Assembly (NCBI RefSeq): GCF_900182645.1
Contig: NZ_FXTA01000006.1
Coordinates: 186,001 to 250,000, forward strand
DNA length: 64,000 bases
From: Flavobacterium resistens
GTDB lineage: Bacteria > Bacteroidota > Bacteroidia > Flavobacteriales > Flavobacteriaceae
Direction of reading: 5' to 3'
Translations under genes and position numbers: made by a program
In this document: piece by piece, positions 25,293-34,283 of the stretch
Layout of the letters: every line of letters starts with the position of its first letter
Numbering within the stretch: the stretch's first letter is position 1
Notes under the pieces: model-generated
Databases searched by the model: none
The model's input: only the letters and a program-made list of their open reading frames with translations
Told to the model about the DNA's origin: nothing

Positions 25293-26894
25293 ATGAAAAA
25301 AATAATAGTATCATTAATCACTTTTTCTCTATTAGCAGTTTCTTGCAGCGATTTTATTGAAAAAGAAGAAAGAGGAACACAAACCTTAGAAAATTATTTT
25401 CAAACTGCACAAGAGTGTGAAAATTATGCAAATGAATTAACACGCAGATTATTAATTCCGAATGATTGGTGGACTTTAGTTGCGCCAAGAGTAACCAATG
25501 AAATGTCAACAGATGATGCCTGGATGGGTAACACAGGACAGGATAGTGGTGCGCACAGACCATCTTCGCAATATATCATTACACCTGACAATATGGGTGA
25601 TATGAATAGTATTTATACGGCGCATTTTTACACGATCCAATCGGCTAATCTTGGTTTGGAGAAAATGGCTGCATCGCCACTTACCGAAGCTCAAAAAAAT
25701 CAGTATATGGGAGAATCTCTTTTCGTAAGAGCCTATTGCTACTATGAGCTTGTAAATCTTTTTGGAGGAGTTCCGGTGTATACAAAATCTCTTGGAACTG
25801 GCGATTTGACTTTAAAGCGCAATTCAGCAGCAGAGGTTTATGCACAAATTGAAGCCGATCTTAAAGAATCTGCTGCAAAATTAGAAACGATTCCAGTTAA
25901 CAGACAAGGAAGGGTTAACAAATGGGCTGCTTATGCTTTATTGGCTCGTGTGTCTTTGTTCCAGGAAAAATGGGCTGAGGCAAAACAATATTCAAATAAG
26001 GTTATTACTGAAGGACCTTATGCTCTTGAAGCTGATTTCTTGAATATCTGGAATGTAAATAATCATAACGGAGTGGAGTCAATTCTTGAAGCGCAGTCTT
26101 CATCAGTTCAGGATAAAAGTTTAGGTTCTATGCTTCCTACTTTAGCAGGAGCAAGGGGAGAAGACAAAAAGAATTTCCCAAGCAACGATGCTGCTGATGT
26201 TCTTGACGGTTGGGGATGGTGTATGCCAACAAGCGATTTAGAAAATGCTTATTTATCAGAAAATGATGTTATTCGTAGAAGAAGTACGATTACGAAATGG
26301 GGTGAAGCTGCTTACGGCGATGAGGTTTTAAATCCAACGCACAAATTCAGTTTGAATGATAATAAATCAGGTCGTATTTGCCGTAAATATTATATTCCAA
26401 TTGCAACGCGTCGTTCTTTAGATAAAAAAGATGGTCACTTGCCATTAAACATTCCGCTGATTCGTTTGGCAGAAATGTATTTGACAAGAGCAGAAGCAAG
26501 TTATCATACTAGCGGAGATGCTTTGGCAGATATCAACATCATCAGAGCGCGTGTAAAATTAGATCCAAAAACAGGACTTTCTGGACCAACTTTATTGAGA
26601 CAAATCTATAAAGAGCGTCGTTTAGAATTGGCTTTTGAAGGTTTACGTCTTTACGATATTCGCCGTGAAAAAGATCCAACAACAGGAAGACCTGTAATCG
26701 AATCTTTGATGGGACCAAACGGAACTTTCGTGAAATACAACTTAAGTTCAACTGATCCTTACGAAACTACAAACTTGAGAGAACCTCAGGATAAAGGAAT
26801 TAATTTTAATCCTGCGAAAAACTTATTATGGCCAATTCCTCAATTGGAAATTGATTTGAGTGGCGGTTTAATCACACAAAATCCTGGTTATTAA
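25293..26894 (+). CDS. susD: SusD-like surface glycan-binding lipoprotein
   Basis: 533 aa. Lipobox Cys in 'LLAVSCSDFIEKEERG', with acidic residues behind it. RagB/SusD family features: N-terminal 'TLENYFQTAQECENYANELTRRL', the TPR-like 'GESLFVRAYCYYELVNLFGGVPVYT', and the C-terminal 'LPLNIPLIRLAEMYLTRAEA...IYKERRLELAFEGLRLYDIRR'. It forms the lid of the SusC transporter and captures glycan. The stop is one base from the start of the first GH30 gene. Confidence 0.95.
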   Translation: MKKIIVSLITFSLLAVSCSDFIEKEERGTQTLENYFQTAQECENYANELTRRLLIPNDWWTLVAPRVTNEMSTDDAWMGNTGQDSGAHRPSSQYIITPDNMGDMNSIYTAHFYTIQSANLGLEKMAASPLTEAQKNQYMGESLFVRAYCYYELVNLFGGVPVYTKSLGTGDLTLKRNSAAEVYAQIEADLKESAAKLETIPVNRQGRVNKWAAYALLARVSLFQEKWAEAKQYSNKVITEGPYALEADFLNIWNVNNHNGVESILEAQSSSVQDKSLGSMLPTLAGARGEDKKNFPSNDAADVLDGWGWCMPTSDLENAYLSENDVIRRRSTITKWGEAAYGDEVLNPTHKFSLNDNKSGRICRKYYIPIATRRSLDKKDGHLPLNIPLIRLAEMYLTRAEASYHTSGDALADINIIRARVKLDPKTGLSGPTLLRQIYKERRLELAFEGLRLYDIRREKDPTTGRPVIESLMGPNGTFVKYNLSSTDPYETTNLREPQDKGINFNPAKNLLWPIPQLEIDLSGGLITQNPGY

Positions 26895-26895
26895 A

Positions 26896-28533
26896 ATGAG
26901 GTTTAATAGTCAAAATAAAGTAAGTCTGCTGTGTGCAGGCTTGCTTTTCGCTAGCTCACTTTTTGTGGCTTGCGACTCTGAAAAATCGGATAATTCAGGT
27001 TCTGAAAATTCGGTTGCCGAATTGAATGTGAATTTGGATATGAATCTTCAGACTATGGAAAGTTTTGGAGCTTCTGATGCTTGGCAGACTAATTTTATCG
27101 GAAAAAATTGGCCTTCGGATAAAAGAAATAAAATAGCCGATTTATTATTCAGCAGAGATGTTGATGCTGATGGAAATCCAAAAGGAATCGGACTATCATT
27201 ATGGCGTTTTAACCTTGGAGCTGGAAGTACAGAACAAGGCGACGCAAGTGATATTACTGATGAATGGAGACGTACAGAATGTTTCACGACAGATGGTGTA
27301 AGCTACAATATGAATAAACAAGCTGGTCAGGTTTGGTTTATGAAAGCCGCTAAAGAACGTGGTGTTGAAAAATTATTGGCTTTCGCCAATAGCGCACCAG
27401 TTTACTTGACACAAAACGGAAAAGCGCACGCGAGCATTAAAGAATTTTATAATTTGAAAGATGGAAAAATGCCAGAATTGGCTGATTTCTGGGCTACTTC
27501 ATTAGAAAAATTAAAAACAGAACACGGCTTAACTATCGATTATGTGAGTCCGTTTAACGAACCGCAATATGAATGGGACGGTTCTGGACAAGAAGGTTCG
27601 CCGGCGACAAACGCAAATATTTACAGTTTTGTAAATGTTTTGTCTCCAAAATTACAGGCTAAAGGACTTGCTGCTCAAATTGTTGTTGGAGAAGCAGGAT
27701 CTTATGAATCGCTTTACAAAACAGTTTCTGGAAAAGAAAGTAGATCAAATCAAATTGATTATTTCTTTGGAGCAAATTCAACTAAAAAGATTTCTGGATT
27801 GAGCAATGTAAAGAAAACCATTTCTGGACATAGTTATTGGCAAGCTTGGCCTTTGAGCGAAATGATTTCATCAAGACAACAAGCTGCTTCAAGAATTCAG
27901 TCGGTTGGTGGTGTCAGTCTTTGGTCATCAGAATATTGTGTTTTAGAAAGTCCGGGAACAGCAGAATTGCCAGGCGGAGCAGGAGCAGGAAGAGATTTAG
28001 GAATGCCGCTTGCACTTTGGACAGCACGTATCATTAGTACAGATATTGCTCTTGGTGGTGTTACTTCTTGGCAATGGTGGACAGCAATCAGCCGTGGCGA
28101 TTACAAAGACGGTTTGATTCATGTTGATGACAACGCAAGCAACGGAGCTGGAAATGCTGATTATTGCAAAAATGACGGTTACATCAGAGATTCAAAAACA
28201 TTATGGGCTTTAGGAAATTTTTCATTTTTCGTAAAACCGGGAATGGTAAGAGTTCAAATTCCGACTGTTGATAACGCTACTGCTTTAAACGATGTCATGG
28301 TAACAGCTTATAAAGATGCAGCTACTAAAAAACTTGTAATTGTTGCAGTTAACATCAGCAAATCGGCGAAAGCCTATAAATTGAATTTGGCAGGAGGAGC
28401 TTTGACTGATAACAAATTGACGCCTTATACAACTTCTGAAACGTTAAGTTTAAAGAAAGGAGCTGCTGTTGATGCTGGTAGTTTAGAAATTCCGGCTAGG
28501 TCAGTGGTGACTTTTGTGGGAACGTATAAATAA
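26896..28533 (+). CDS. GH30 glycosidase, lipoprotein (probable endo-beta-1,6-galactanase)
   Basis: 545 aa. Lipoprotein signal with Cys at about residue 26 ('LFVACDSEKSD'), probably surface exposed. The GH30 catalytic domain has the acid/base Glu222 in 'SPFNEPQYEW' and nucleophile Glu346 in 'WSSEYC', and a C-terminal beta-sandwich ends 'IPARSVVTFVGTYK'. The segment 'ESFGASDAWQTNFIGKNWP' resembles subfamily 5, whose known members are endo-beta-1,6-galactanases; this subfamily assignment is from memory, and a xylanase or glucanase cannot be excluded. It is coupled to susD and paired with a second GH30. Confidence 0.82.
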   Translation: MRFNSQNKVSLLCAGLLFASSLFVACDSEKSDNSGSENSVAELNVNLDMNLQTMESFGASDAWQTNFIGKNWPSDKRNKIADLLFSRDVDADGNPKGIGLSLWRFNLGAGSTEQGDASDITDEWRRTECFTTDGVSYNMNKQAGQVWFMKAAKERGVEKLLAFANSAPVYLTQNGKAHASIKEFYNLKDGKMPELADFWATSLEKLKTEHGLTIDYVSPFNEPQYEWDGSGQEGSPATNANIYSFVNVLSPKLQAKGLAAQIVVGEAGSYESLYKTVSGKESRSNQIDYFFGANSTKKISGLSNVKKTISGHSYWQAWPLSEMISSRQQAASRIQSVGGVSLWSSEYCVLESPGTAELPGGAGAGRDLGMPLALWTARIISTDIALGGVTSWQWWTAISRGDYKDGLIHVDDNASNGAGNADYCKNDGYIRDSKTLWALGNFSFFVKPGMVRVQIPTVDNATALNDVMVTAYKDAATKKLVIVAVNISKSAKAYKLNLAGGALTDNKLTPYTTSETLSLKKGAAVDAGSLEIPARSVVTFVGTYK

Positions 28534-28548
28534 GGTTCAAAGGGACAA

Positions 28549-28622
28549 TCCCGATAGCTATCGGGACAAAAGACAAAGGTTTTACCACAATCTTGTCATT
28601 CCGAGGAACGAGGAATGACAAA
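28549..28622. repeat. Palindrome plus short copy of the dispersed inverted repeat
   Basis: TCCCGATAGCTATCGGGA (28549-28566) is a perfect palindrome. At 28593-28622, TTGTCATTCC and GGAATGACAA flank GAGGAACGA, a shortened form of the arm in the repeats at 1-102 and 53551-53652. Both lie between the two GH30 genes and may reduce read-through. Confidence 0.75.
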
Positions 28623-28666
28623 CAAGACGATAAAAAAATACGTCAACAAGAAAATAAAAAAATTAA

Positions 28667-30253
28667 ATGAAAAAAGTATATATCTCACTTTTTCTGGTAA
28701 TGAGTTCGTTGTCATTTGCACAACGAACTGCCATTATCAGTACAGATAAAGTCGTTCAGACGATGGATGGTTTTGGAGGTTCTGATGCGTGGAGAACTCA
28801 GTTTGTGGGAAAAAATTGGCCAGAACAAAAAAAGAATGCCATTGCCGATTTGCTTTTCAGCAAAGAGATTGATGCGCAGGGAAATCCAAAAGGAATTGGG
28901 CTTTCGATCTGGAGATTCAATCTTGGTGCCGGAAGTACGGAGCAAGGTGAAAATAGTAAAGTTTCTGACGAATGGCGAAGAAGCGAATGTTTCTTAAACG
29001 CTGACGGAACTTACGATTTTTCAAAACAAGAAGGACAAAGATGGTTTTTACAAGCTGCTAAAAAACGCGGTGTCGAAAAATTCTTGATCTTTACCAATAG
29101 TCCGCCGGTACACATGACAAACAACGGATTGTCTTTTGCCTCTCAGAAGAATAAACTGAATCTAAAAGATGGTGCAATTCCAAAATTTGCCGATTTCTTA
29201 GTTCAAAGTATTCAGGGATTGGAGAAAAAAGAAGGAATTAAATTCGATTATGTAAGTCCAATAAACGAACCGCAATGGGAATGGATGCCAAAACATGGCG
29301 ATACAAATAGTCAGGAAGGAACTCCGGCAACGAATGATGAAATTTATGATTTGACCAAATCACTTTCGGAAAAACTGAAAGCTAATAAAATGAACACTGA
29401 AATTGTTATTGCCGAAGCCGCTCAAATCGATTATTTGTATGAAAATGTAAATAAAGAAAATCGTGACAATCAGATTGATTTTTTCTTTGGAAAAACCAAA
29501 ACAAACGTTTCGAAATTCTCCAATATAAAGAATGTTATTCTTGGTCACAGTTACTTTACAACTTGGCCGGTTGAAAGACAAGTTTTAAGCAGAAAATTAA
29601 TTGCAGCGGAAATAAAAAGAAATCCAGGTTTGAAATATTGGCAATCTGAATACTGCATTTTAGAAAATCCGGGAGAAAATGAAATTCCCGGCGGTTCAGG
29701 CGGCGGAAGAGATTTAGGAATGCAAACCGCTTTATTTGTGGCGCGTTTGATTCATAATGATATAGCTGTTGCAAACGCCGCTTCTTGGCAATGGTGGACA
29801 TCAATAACGAGAGTCGATTATAAAGACGGTTTGATTTATTTGGATGACGGAAAAAGCAAAGGCGGAACGGAGCCAAATTATGTTCGAAACGATGGAGAAT
29901 TTCACGATTCAAAACTGCTTTGGGCTTTAGGAAATTATTCACTTTTTGTTCGTCCGGGAATGCAAAGAGTTGATGTTCCAAATCAAAACGAATTAGATTC
30001 AGCAAATGATGTAATGCTAACGGCGTACAAAGATGTTCAAAATAAAAAACTAATTGTAGTTGCCGTAAATTGCGGAAAATCGGCTCAAAAATACAAGTTC
30101 GATTTGTCGAAAGGAACTTTAAAAAATAATGAGTTTACGCCGTACATCACTTCTGAAAGTTCAAATTTAAAAAAAGCAGAAATTCAGAAAATTGACAATC
30201 TAGAAATTCCAGCAAAATCGGTAGTGACGTTTGTGGGAGAATTACAATATTAA
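28667..30253 (+). CDS. GH30 glycosidase, secreted (paralogue of the preceding gene)
   Basis: 528 aa. It has a cleavable signal peptide ('YISLFLVMSSLSFAQ') and no lipobox, unlike its neighbour, so it is predicted periplasmic. Catalytic residues are Glu201 in 'SPINEPQWEW' and Glu328 in 'WQSEYC'. It aligns with the previous protein over nearly its whole length ('QTMDGFGGSDAWRTQFVGKNWP', 'RFNLGAGSTEQG', 'LGNYSLFVRPGMQRV'), so the two are tandem duplicates. A surface endo-enzyme plus a periplasmic partner is the likely division of labour. Same substrate caveat as its neighbour. Confidence 0.83.
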   Translation: MKKVYISLFLVMSSLSFAQRTAIISTDKVVQTMDGFGGSDAWRTQFVGKNWPEQKKNAIADLLFSKEIDAQGNPKGIGLSIWRFNLGAGSTEQGENSKVSDEWRRSECFLNADGTYDFSKQEGQRWFLQAAKKRGVEKFLIFTNSPPVHMTNNGLSFASQKNKLNLKDGAIPKFADFLVQSIQGLEKKEGIKFDYVSPINEPQWEWMPKHGDTNSQEGTPATNDEIYDLTKSLSEKLKANKMNTEIVIAEAAQIDYLYENVNKENRDNQIDFFFGKTKTNVSKFSNIKNVILGHSYFTTWPVERQVLSRKLIAAEIKRNPGLKYWQSEYCILENPGENEIPGGSGGGRDLGMQTALFVARLIHNDIAVANAASWQWWTSITRVDYKDGLIYLDDGKSKGGTEPNYVRNDGEFHDSKLLWALGNYSLFVRPGMQRVDVPNQNELDSANDVMLTAYKDVQNKKLIVVAVNCGKSAQKYKFDLSKGTLKNNEFTPYITSESSNLKKAEIQKIDNLEIPAKSVVTFVGELQY

Positions 30254-30258
30254 AAAAT

Positions 30259-30314
30259 TGTTTCAAGTTTCAGGTTTCACGTTCAAACCTAACTTGAAAC
30301 TTGAAACCTGAAAC
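30259..30314. repeat. Intergenic hairpin before the GH2 gene
   Basis: GTTTCAAGTTTCAGGTTTC and the later GAAACTTGAAACCTGAAAC are built from the same 7-base units in opposite orientation and can fold back on each other with few mismatches. Confidence 0.65.
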
Positions 30315-30332
30315 AAAAAATAACTAAAAAAA

Positions 30333-32753
30333 ATGTTAACTAAAAAGATCTTAATCCCCGTATTACTCTTTTCGTGTTTGTCTGCAAGCAGTCAAGTATC
30401 GTTTGGAGATTCAAAGAAAATTAATGACAACTGGAAATTCAATCTTCAGGAAACTCCAGATGCAAAAAATACTGTTTTTGATGACAGTAAATGGCAAAAT
30501 GTAAATGTGCCTCACGACTGGAGCGTAAAAGGACAATTAAGTCCAACTTTAGCGAGCTGTCAAGGTTATTTGCCGGGCGGAATTGCATGGTACAGAAAAT
30601 CAATCAATATTCCGCAAAGCAAATCAGGTGAAAAAGTGTATTTGTATTTTGAAGGAGTTTATAACAGAAGTGAAGTTTTTATCAACGGACATTCATTAGG
30701 GAAACGTCCAAATGGATACATTTCTTTTGCTTATGATGCAACAGAATTTATTAAATACGGTGGAGAAAATACGATTTCTGTTCGTGTAGATCACAGTCAA
30801 AGCGCTGATTCAAGATGGTACACCGGTTCAGGAATTTACAGAAATGTTTGGGTAGTGTATGCAAACCCAGTTCATATTGCACAATGGGGCGTTTATGCAT
30901 ATCCAGAAGTGAAAAAAGGAGCAGGAATTTTGAATGTTGAGGTTGATGTAGAGAACGGTTCTTCTGCAAAATCATCTTTGACAGTTATAAACGAATTGTT
31001 TTCAAAAGATGGAAAATCAGTAGCAAAGGCTTCTTCAAAAATTGAAGTTGCTGCTAAACAAAGTGGAAAAATTTCGACTAAAATAAATGTCAAAAATCCG
31101 CAATTATGGGATTTAGAAAACCCGAATTTATACGAACTTAAAACAACAGTTTTAAAAGACGGAAAAGAAATCGACAAAACTGTAACTAAAACTGGTTTTA
31201 GAGATTTCACTTTCGATCCAAATAATGGTTTTGCTCTTAACGGGAAATGGATGAAAATGAAAGGTGTTTGTTTGCACCACGATGCAGGAGTTTTAGGTTC
31301 GGCAGTTCCAAGAGAAGTTTGGAAAACAAGATTAAAAACGTTGAAAGAAATTGGCGTAAATGCCATCCGTACAAGTCATAATCCACAAGCGCCAGATTTC
31401 TATGAACTTTGCGATGAATTAGGTATATTGGTTTTAAACGAAGCTTATGATGAATGGGAATTCCCAAAACGTAAATGGCTTGAAGGTTGGAATTATGGAA
31501 CTCCAGGTTTCCAAGGCTCTTTCGATATTTTTGCAGAGTATGCAGAAAAAGATCTGGAAGATTTTGTTCGTCGTGACAGAAATCATCTTTCAGTATTCGG
31601 ATGGAGTATTGGTAATGAAGTAGATTATCCAAATGATCCATATTCGCACCCAGTTTTGGATAAAGGAAAAGACGGTTTTGGGCAAGCGGCTTATGGAGGT
31701 TATAAACCAGATGCACCAGATGCAATGCGTCTTGGAGCAATCGCAAAACGTTTGGTTGCAGCAGTTAAAAAATACGATAAATCGCGTCCTACAACAGCTG
31801 GTTTAGCAGGTGTTGCCATGTCTAACGAAACAGAATATCCAGGAGCTTTAGACATTACAGGGTACAATTATACGGAAAGCAAATATCAGTCAGATCATGC
31901 AAAATATCCAAAAAGAGTTATTTACGGAAGTGAGAACGTTCACGATATGGAACCTTGGTTAGCAGTTAAAAACAACAAACATATTTTTGGGCAATTCTTG
32001 TGGACAGGAATTGATTATTTAGGAGAATCTGGAAGATGGCCTTCAAGAGGATTTTACTCTGGTTTAGTTGATTTTGCTGGCGTAATCAAACCTCGCGGTT
32101 ATTTCCGTCAGTCATTATGGTCAGATAAACCGATGGCTTATGTTGGAACTTATCCGTTGATAAATGAGAAAGATGTCTCTAAAGATGCTTGGGCAATTTG
32201 GAATTACGAAGCGGGACAAAAAATCCGTGTAGTTTGTTATACTAATGCTGCAAAAGCACGCTTGGAATTAAACGGAAAAGTGGTTGGTGAAACTAAAGCA
32301 TACGACGAAAAAACCGGAATTATTTATTGGGATATTCCATTTGCTTCAGGAAAATTAGAGGCAATTGGTTTAGATGCAAATGATAAAGAAGTGAGCCGTT
32401 ATGCAATCAATTCGACACAACAGCCGGTTGAATTGACAATTGCTGAAAAAGACATCACAATCAGCAAAGATAAAGGTGTCGCAAAAATCATGGTTCAGGT
32501 AAAAGATCAAAATGGTCTTCCGGTTATGCTTTCAGATAATGAAGTGACTTGTAAAATTAGTGGGCCAGGAATTTTATTAGGACTTGAAGCTGGAAACAAC
32601 GGTGACATGACCGATTATACAGACAATGTACAAAGAGTTTTTCACGGACATATTGCAGCTTATATTCAGGCAACTGGCGATGCACAGCCTATCAAAGTTA
32701 CGTTTACAAGTCAATGGTTAAAACCTGTAGAAGTGACAATTAACGTGAAATAA
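30333..32753 (+). CDS. GH2 beta-galactosidase
   Basis: 806 aa with a signal peptide ('LLFSCLSASSQVSFG'). GH2 layout: sugar-binding domain ('INDNWKFNLQETPDA', 'VNVPHDWSV'), Ig-like domain, TIM barrel with 'AIRTSHNPQAP', acid/base Glu429 in 'GWSIGNEVD' and nucleophile Glu534 in 'YGSENVHD', and C-terminal Ig-like domains. It probably removes terminal beta-galactose from oligosaccharides imported by SusC/D. The wording of the active site favours galactosidase over glucuronidase or mannosidase. Confidence 0.87.
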   Translation: MLTKKILIPVLLFSCLSASSQVSFGDSKKINDNWKFNLQETPDAKNTVFDDSKWQNVNVPHDWSVKGQLSPTLASCQGYLPGGIAWYRKSINIPQSKSGEKVYLYFEGVYNRSEVFINGHSLGKRPNGYISFAYDATEFIKYGGENTISVRVDHSQSADSRWYTGSGIYRNVWVVYANPVHIAQWGVYAYPEVKKGAGILNVEVDVENGSSAKSSLTVINELFSKDGKSVAKASSKIEVAAKQSGKISTKINVKNPQLWDLENPNLYELKTTVLKDGKEIDKTVTKTGFRDFTFDPNNGFALNGKWMKMKGVCLHHDAGVLGSAVPREVWKTRLKTLKEIGVNAIRTSHNPQAPDFYELCDELGILVLNEAYDEWEFPKRKWLEGWNYGTPGFQGSFDIFAEYAEKDLEDFVRRDRNHLSVFGWSIGNEVDYPNDPYSHPVLDKGKDGFGQAAYGGYKPDAPDAMRLGAIAKRLVAAVKKYDKSRPTTAGLAGVAMSNETEYPGALDITGYNYTESKYQSDHAKYPKRVIYGSENVHDMEPWLAVKNNKHIFGQFLWTGIDYLGESGRWPSRGFYSGLVDFAGVIKPRGYFRQSLWSDKPMAYVGTYPLINEKDVSKDAWAIWNYEAGQKIRVVCYTNAAKARLELNGKVVGETKAYDEKTGIIYWDIPFASGKLEAIGLDANDKEVSRYAINSTQQPVELTIAEKDITISKDKGVAKIMVQVKDQNGLPVMLSDNEVTCKISGPGILLGLEAGNNGDMTDYTDNVQRVFHGHIAAYIQATGDAQPIKVTFTSQWLKPVEVTINVK

Positions 32754-32800
32754 GGCATTTTCTAAGTTAGAGAATTATTAGTTAGTTATTTTAATTTTTC

Positions 32801-32841
32801 AATTAACCTGTCTGTATTTTTGGTTTACAGGCAGGTTAATT
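32801..32841. terminator. Hairpin between the GH2 and GH27 genes
   Basis: AATTAACCTGTCTGTA pairs with TACAGGCAGGTTAATT (one G:U position), but there is no T-run after it. It may stabilise the upstream mRNA 3' end or reduce read-through into the GH27 gene. Confidence 0.5.
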
Positions 32842-32871
32842 GCATTTTACGAATAAAGTTTATTATATTTG
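32840..32871 (+). promoter_or_regulatory. Bacteroidota-type promoter for the GH27-GH51-GH43 segment
   Basis: TTG (32840-32842), 21 bases, then TATATTTG (32864-32871), an exact TAnnTTTG. The leader to the GH27 start is about 35 bases and includes CTAACC (32899-32904). This suggests a second transcription unit inside the PUL. Confidence 0.6.
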
Positions 32872-32912
32872 AAGTGTAAATTTTACATTTATTAACATCT
32901 AACCACATTATA

Positions 32913-34283
32913 ATGAAAATTAAGAATAGAATTACTCTGGTTTTAGGAGTTGTTTTTGTATCAATTTGTGCCAATGCTCAAAACAAAACATTTGCTAAAG
33001 AAGAGTTTAAGCAATGGGCTCAAACTCCTCCAATGGGCTGGAACAGCTGGGATTGTTACGGACCAACTGTAGAAGAACACGAAGTAAAAGCCAATGCCGA
33101 TTATATGGCAAAAGAGCTTAAAAAATATGGATGGGAATACATTGTAGTTGATATCAGATGGTTTGTTGAAAACGACAAAGCTGGCGGTTACAATCAGACA
33201 GATCCGCGTTATGTGATGGATAAATTCGGGAGATATTTACCGGCAGTAAACCGATTTCCTTCTGCAAAAGACGGACAAGGTTTTAAGCCTTTAGCAGATT
33301 ATATTCATAAAAAAGGATTGAAATTCGGAATTCATATCATGCGTGGCGTTCCTAAAAAAGCAGTTGAAGAAAAGCTTCCTATTAAAGGAACAAACGGAAT
33401 TACAGCTGATCAAATTTATTCAACAGCTTTGCAATGCGAATGGTTGAGAGATAATTACACTGTTGTGGCTGACAAACCTGGAGCACAAGAATATTACAAT
33501 TCTATTTTTGAATTATACGCACAATGGGGTGTTGATTTTATTAAAATCGATGATTTGTCAAGACCGTATCACGAAGGTGAAATCAACTTGATCAGAAACG
33601 CTATCGACAAATGCGGACGTAAAATTGTTTTGAGTACTTCTCCAGGAGAAACACCAATTTCGGCCGCACCACACGTAAGTTCTCACGCAAACATGTGGAG
33701 AATGGTTGACGACGTTTGGGACACTTGGCCACATATCACACATTTAATGGATGTTGCTCAAAAATGGTATCCATATATCGCGCCGGGAACTTGGCCAGAT
33801 TGCGATATGATTCCGCTAGGACGTATTTCAGTACGTGGAGAACGTGGTGAAGATAGAATGACACGTTTGACAAAAGACGAACAATATACTTTAATTACCT
33901 TCTTTAATATTTTTAAATCGCCTTTGTTTTTTGGTGGAGATTTGCCAAGCAATGACGCTTTTACTTTATCATTATTAACGAATAAAGAGGTTGTAAAAAT
34001 GCACAATGAAAGCACGGCAGTAAAGCAACTTTTCCAGAAAGATGGAAAAATTGCTGTAACTTCAAAAAATGCTAAAGACGGAAGTGTTTATTTGGCATTG
34101 TTCAATATTTCTGATGTTGCAGCCCAAAATGTTTCAGTAAATCTTGCGGATCTTGGTTTCACAGGTTCAGTTGAAGTTTTGAATATGTGGACAGGTGAAA
34201 AATTAAAAATCTCTTCTAAAGAAATTGGTACAGTTTTAAAAGCGCATGCTTCTGTTTTATATCAATTAAAAGGTAAAAAATAA
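32913..34283 (+). CDS. GH27 glycosidase, possible beta-L-arabinopyranosidase
   Basis: 456 aa with a signal peptide ('VFVSICANAQ'). GH27 landmarks: 'TPPMGWNSWDCYG', nucleophile Asp213 in 'DFIKIDDLS' and acid/base Asp266/267 in 'WRMVDDVWDTW'; the C-terminal beta-domain follows. Where alpha-galactosidases have LDDCW, this protein has VDIRW (Asp80-Ile81). As I recall, an Ile at that second Asp is what converts a Streptomyces GH27 into a beta-L-arabinopyranosidase. Terminal arabinopyranose occurs on plant arabinogalactans, which fits the locus. Alpha-galactosidase remains the alternative. Its stop overlaps the next start (TAATG). Confidence 0.85.
   Translation: MKIKNRITLVLGVVFVSICANAQNKTFAKEEFKQWAQTPPMGWNSWDCYGPTVEEHEVKANADYMAKELKKYGWEYIVVDIRWFVENDKAGGYNQTDPRYVMDKFGRYLPAVNRFPSAKDGQGFKPLADYIHKKGLKFGIHIMRGVPKKAVEEKLPIKGTNGITADQIYSTALQCEWLRDNYTVVADKPGAQEYYNSIFELYAQWGVDFIKIDDLSRPYHEGEINLIRNAIDKCGRKIVLSTSPGETPISAAPHVSSHANMWRMVDDVWDTWPHITHLMDVAQKWYPYIAPGTWPDCDMIPLGRISVRGERGEDRMTRLTKDEQYTLITFFNIFKSPLFFGGDLPSNDAFTLSLLTNKEVVKMHNESTAVKQLFQKDGKIAVTSKNAKDGSVYLALFNISDVAAQNVSVNLADLGFTGSVEVLNMWTGEKLKISSKEIGTVLKAHASVLYQLKGKK

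Noticed and set aside
29556..30005. 149-codon minus-strand frame inside the second GH30 gene
   Set aside because: It lies opposite the catalytic region and has no recognisable domain; coding is explained by GH30.
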